From the NCBI GenBank assembly GCA_013297675.1, contig JAAFHZ010000036.1, positions 1 through 36,091 on the forward strand: DNA of 36,091 bases, read 5' to 3'. Shown here in pieces: positions 33,896 to 36,091 of the stretch. Origin of the DNA: Synechococcales cyanobacterium bin59.metabat.ball.084 (GTDB lineage: Bacteria; Cyanobacteriota; Cyanobacteriia; Cyanobacteriales; Chamaesiphonaceae). Position 1 is the first letter of the stretch, and each line of letters opens with the position of its first letter. The position numbers and the translations under genes were made by a program. The notes under the pieces were generated by a model. It did not search any database. It was not told the origin of the DNA and was given only the letters and a program-made list of their open reading frames with translations.

Positions 33896-35995
33896 GTGTC
33901 TAAATCTAAAGAATCTCAAACAATCCAACGGACTCTTTGCATTGGCTTAGGCGGTACGGGACGTGATGTATTAATGCAGATCCGTCGTTTGATTATTGAT
34001 CGCTACGGCAAGTTAGGTAACTTACCCGTGGTGAGCTTTGTTCATATTGATGCCGATCGAGGAGCTAGTGATCTTTCCGGGTTGAGTACGGGCAATACTT
34101 ATCGGGGCGAAAATATCTTGTTCACTCCTGCTGAGCGGGTAACTGCGACCATGACCAGCCAAGAGATTGATCAACTGGTTGGTGGGTTGGAACAACAAAG
34201 TGAATTTGATCGCCAAAGCCCTTATGACCATATTAGAAGCTGGTTGCCACCTCAACTTATCCGCAATGTGAAGGCGATCGAAGATGGTGCTGGCGGTATT
34301 CGCCCAGTCGGCAGACTTTCTTTTTTTCACAATTATCGCAAAATTAAGGCGGCGATCGAGACTGCTGAAAACCGCACGAGGGGACATGAACAAGTCATGC
34401 TCGGTCAGGGTTTTGGTGTCGAACCAGGCTTAAATATTTTCGTCGCCGGTTCTTTGTGCGGTGGTACGGGCAGTGGGATGTTTTTAGATGTGGCTTATGC
34501 CCTACGACATGCCTACGGAGACATTGAGAATAAATTAGTTGGATATTGGGTGATTAGTCCAGAGCTTTATGGCGATACTCCTGGTATGAATGCTAATGTC
34601 TATGCAGCATTGAAAGAGCTGAATCACTATGCAGCTAGCAATACTCACTTCAGAGCCTGCTATGATCCTCAGCAGTTGGTTACAATTGATGAAGAGCGCC
34701 CTCCATTTGATTTCACGTATGTACTTTCCAACAGAACTGCTACAGATTATCGAATTTTAGATAAAAATAAACTATGCAATGTAATTGCCCATAAAATTTT
34801 CCTCGATTTTGGTGATGAGTTAACTTCTGTAATTAAGAGCCAGAAAGACAATTTTAAAGATAAGCTAACTCGTCTAGATAATCATCCTCGCCGAAATGTG
34901 CAAAGATATCTGACTTTTGGCCTAGCTAAAATCTATTCTCCTCATGATCGTATTGTGCTGATGGCTTTGACCAAAGTTAGTCAAAGATTGGTGAATTTTT
35001 GGCTCAAGGGGATTGGACAAAGCCCAGATCCTGGGTTGCTATTAGATCGCTTCTTGTTGAAATGGGGTGACTCTAGTGCCGATCGGGAGTTTCCAAAACG
35101 CCTACAAGGAATGATCAAAGATAATGGGAAACCATTTACTCAGACTATCAAAGCTTGGAGTAGCAAAATAGAGCAAAAAATTGGGATGGTGCAAAAGGCC
35201 GAAGATCGTCAGCAGATTGTTCAGCAATTACGGAGTGCAACTCGTGCTCAATTTCACAAAGTACAACCGGGCGAAACTGATGATGTGAGAGGTGAGTGGT
35301 TAACACATATTCAAAAAGCTGAGGCTCAGCTTATCCATCTTCTTCGGAATGAGATTGGACACTTCTTTGGAGAGCTATTAACACCATCTCATTCAGACTT
35401 TTCACTTAATAGTGCTCGTAGCTGGTTAGAAGCTATATTGACTTATACTGGCGAATATCAGAGAGGACTGGAAGAATACTTGCAAGCCAGAAATGGTCTG
35501 TCTACTCAGGAAAACCTAGATTCTCAATGGCGGGACTTTGAACGTCGATTGCAAGATATTGAAGAGAAGAAAGGATTTTTAGGTTTATTAGATAATAACA
35601 AGCAAAAAAACAAGGATTTTCAAGTGGAGGTTTCTCAGGCACTTAATGCTACTAAAAAGCTAATTCAGGATAATTTTGATTATCAACTTCATAAAACAGC
35701 GCTAGCGGTTGCTAATGAGGTATTGAGTTTCATTCGATCACTAGTTTCTGAAGCTAGCTGGATTGACCAGTTGCTAGTATCAGTTGAATCAAGCTATAAA
35801 AAACGCTGGGAAGATTTAGAGCGACTAAATCCAGATGATATCACTGGTGAAGCCTTATTCTCTCCAGAAGATGCTAATACATGTTATCTGGAATTCTTGC
35901 CAGAGCAAAATGAGAAATCTATATTAATTGATATTAGTGGAAAAATCCTCACGGAAAAATTTGTATTTATAGCAATTCCGATTCGCGTAAAGTGA
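33896..35995 (+). CDS. Tubulin/FtsZ-like GTPase (Tubulin_2 type), possibly 3'-truncated
   Basis: A 699-residue protein starting with GTG at 33896 (AGGT eight bases upstream). The nucleotide-binding start LCIGLGGTGRDVLMQIRRL is at 14-32 and the tubulin signature AGSLCGGTGSGMFLDVA at 184-200. The rest is a long helical region without catalytic motifs I can name. Such FtsZ-like proteins, distinct from cell-division FtsZ, occur with VWA proteins and have been proposed to remodel membranes. The family members I recall are longer, and the last codons here run into an imperfect inverted repeat, so the C-terminus may have been replaced by an insertion. Confidence 0.85.
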   Translation: MSKSKESQTIQRTLCIGLGGTGRDVLMQIRRLIIDRYGKLGNLPVVSFVHIDADRGASDLSGLSTGNTYRGENILFTPAERVTATMTSQEIDQLVGGLEQQSEFDRQSPYDHIRSWLPPQLIRNVKAIEDGAGGIRPVGRLSFFHNYRKIKAAIETAENRTRGHEQVMLGQGFGVEPGLNIFVAGSLCGGTGSGMFLDVAYALRHAYGDIENKLVGYWVISPELYGDTPGMNANVYAALKELNHYAASNTHFRACYDPQQLVTIDEERPPFDFTYVLSNRTATDYRILDKNKLCNVIAHKIFLDFGDELTSVIKSQKDNFKDKLTRLDNHPRRNVQRYLTFGLAKIYSPHDRIVLMALTKVSQRLVNFWLKGIGQSPDPGLLLDRFLLKWGDSSADREFPKRLQGMIKDNGKPFTQTIKAWSSKIEQKIGMVQKAEDRQQIVQQLRSATRAQFHKVQPGETDDVRGEWLTHIQKAEAQLIHLLRNEIGHFFGELLTPSHSDFSLNSARSWLEAILTYTGEYQRGLEEYLQARNGLSTQENLDSQWRDFERRLQDIEEKKGFLGLLDNNKQKNKDFQVEVSQALNATKKLIQDNFDYQLHKTALAVANEVLSFIRSLVSEASWIDQLLVSVESSYKKRWEDLERLNPDDITGEALFSPEDANTCYLEFLPEQNEKSILIDISGKILTEKFVFIAIPIRVK

Positions 35996-36067
35996 ATTAC
36001 GCCAATAAGGCGGGTATTTAGGCGCATTGATTCTCTACTTCATTTTCAAAAGGTGAATCGCAATAGC
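35972..36067. repeat. Imperfect inverted repeat, possible MITE, at the end of the tubulin-like gene
   Basis: GCAATTCCGATTCGC at 35972-35986 pairs with GTGAATCGCAATAGC at 36053-36067 at 12 of 15 positions, both next to TA. Inside lies a perfect 6-bp hairpin, GCGTAA/TTACGC (35985-36002). The unit of about 100 bp has no ORF and overlaps the last eight codons and stop of the tubulin-like gene. The remaining bases to 36091 hold nothing I can identify. Confidence 0.35.
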
Positions 36068-36091
36068 ATCCATGGGCAAACCAGTTTCGAA

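Overview
This window comes from a cyanobacterial chromosome. The evidence is the rpmH-rnpA-(PH-domain gene)-yidC-khpB-yceD block with the YidC luminal insertion seen in cyanobacteria, a PatA-type regulator at the head of a chemotaxis-like operon, a plsX-fabH pair, a YaaW-family gene, and frequent GATCG/GCGATCGC palindromes. A filamentous, Pseudanabaena-like organism is possible, but the genus cannot be fixed from the sequence alone.

Layout. Positions 1-5310 look like a decayed conjugative or plasmid-derived segment: a VirD4/TraG-type coupling protein, three membrane or coiled-coil hypothetical proteins, a small ORF broken by an in-frame stop, an IS630-family transposase remnant and a fragment resembling the C-terminus of a VirB10/TrbI protein. 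Positions 5380-16770 are core genome: a PabB/TrpE-family chorismate enzyme; a five-gene type IV pilus or taxis signalling operon (PatA-like, CheY-like, CheW-like, MCP-like, CheA hybrid); tRNA-Ser(GGA) with its own promoter and a hairpin terminator; then the leftward ribosome/RNase P/membrane-insertion block.

Positions 16984-22206 are an accessory conflict-type island. It holds a small protein overlapping an HNH endonuclease, a CHAT-protease pseudogene, a 58-bp relic repeat, a large nSTAND NTPase joined through one membrane helix to a periplasmic-binding-protein domain, and an intact CHAT-domain protease. The NTPase and the CHAT protein carry nearly the same Gly/Asn/Gln/Val-rich motif (QNV-G--NQVIG-V-GG-V). 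This is the arrangement expected if a sensor NTPase recruits its effector by homotypic, perhaps amyloid-like, templating. It is the most interesting system in the window. I infer that an extracytoplasmic ligand sensor controls a caspase-like protease.

Positions 22323-36091 return to mostly housekeeping genes (YaaW family, an exported amidase, plsX, fabH, clpB) mixed with accessory genes: a PD-(D/E)XK-like protein, a Uma2-family protein, an Xre/RES toxin-antitoxin pair, and a VWA membrane protein followed by a tubulin/FtsZ-like GTPase. The GTPase may be cut short by a MITE-like inverted repeat at the right edge.
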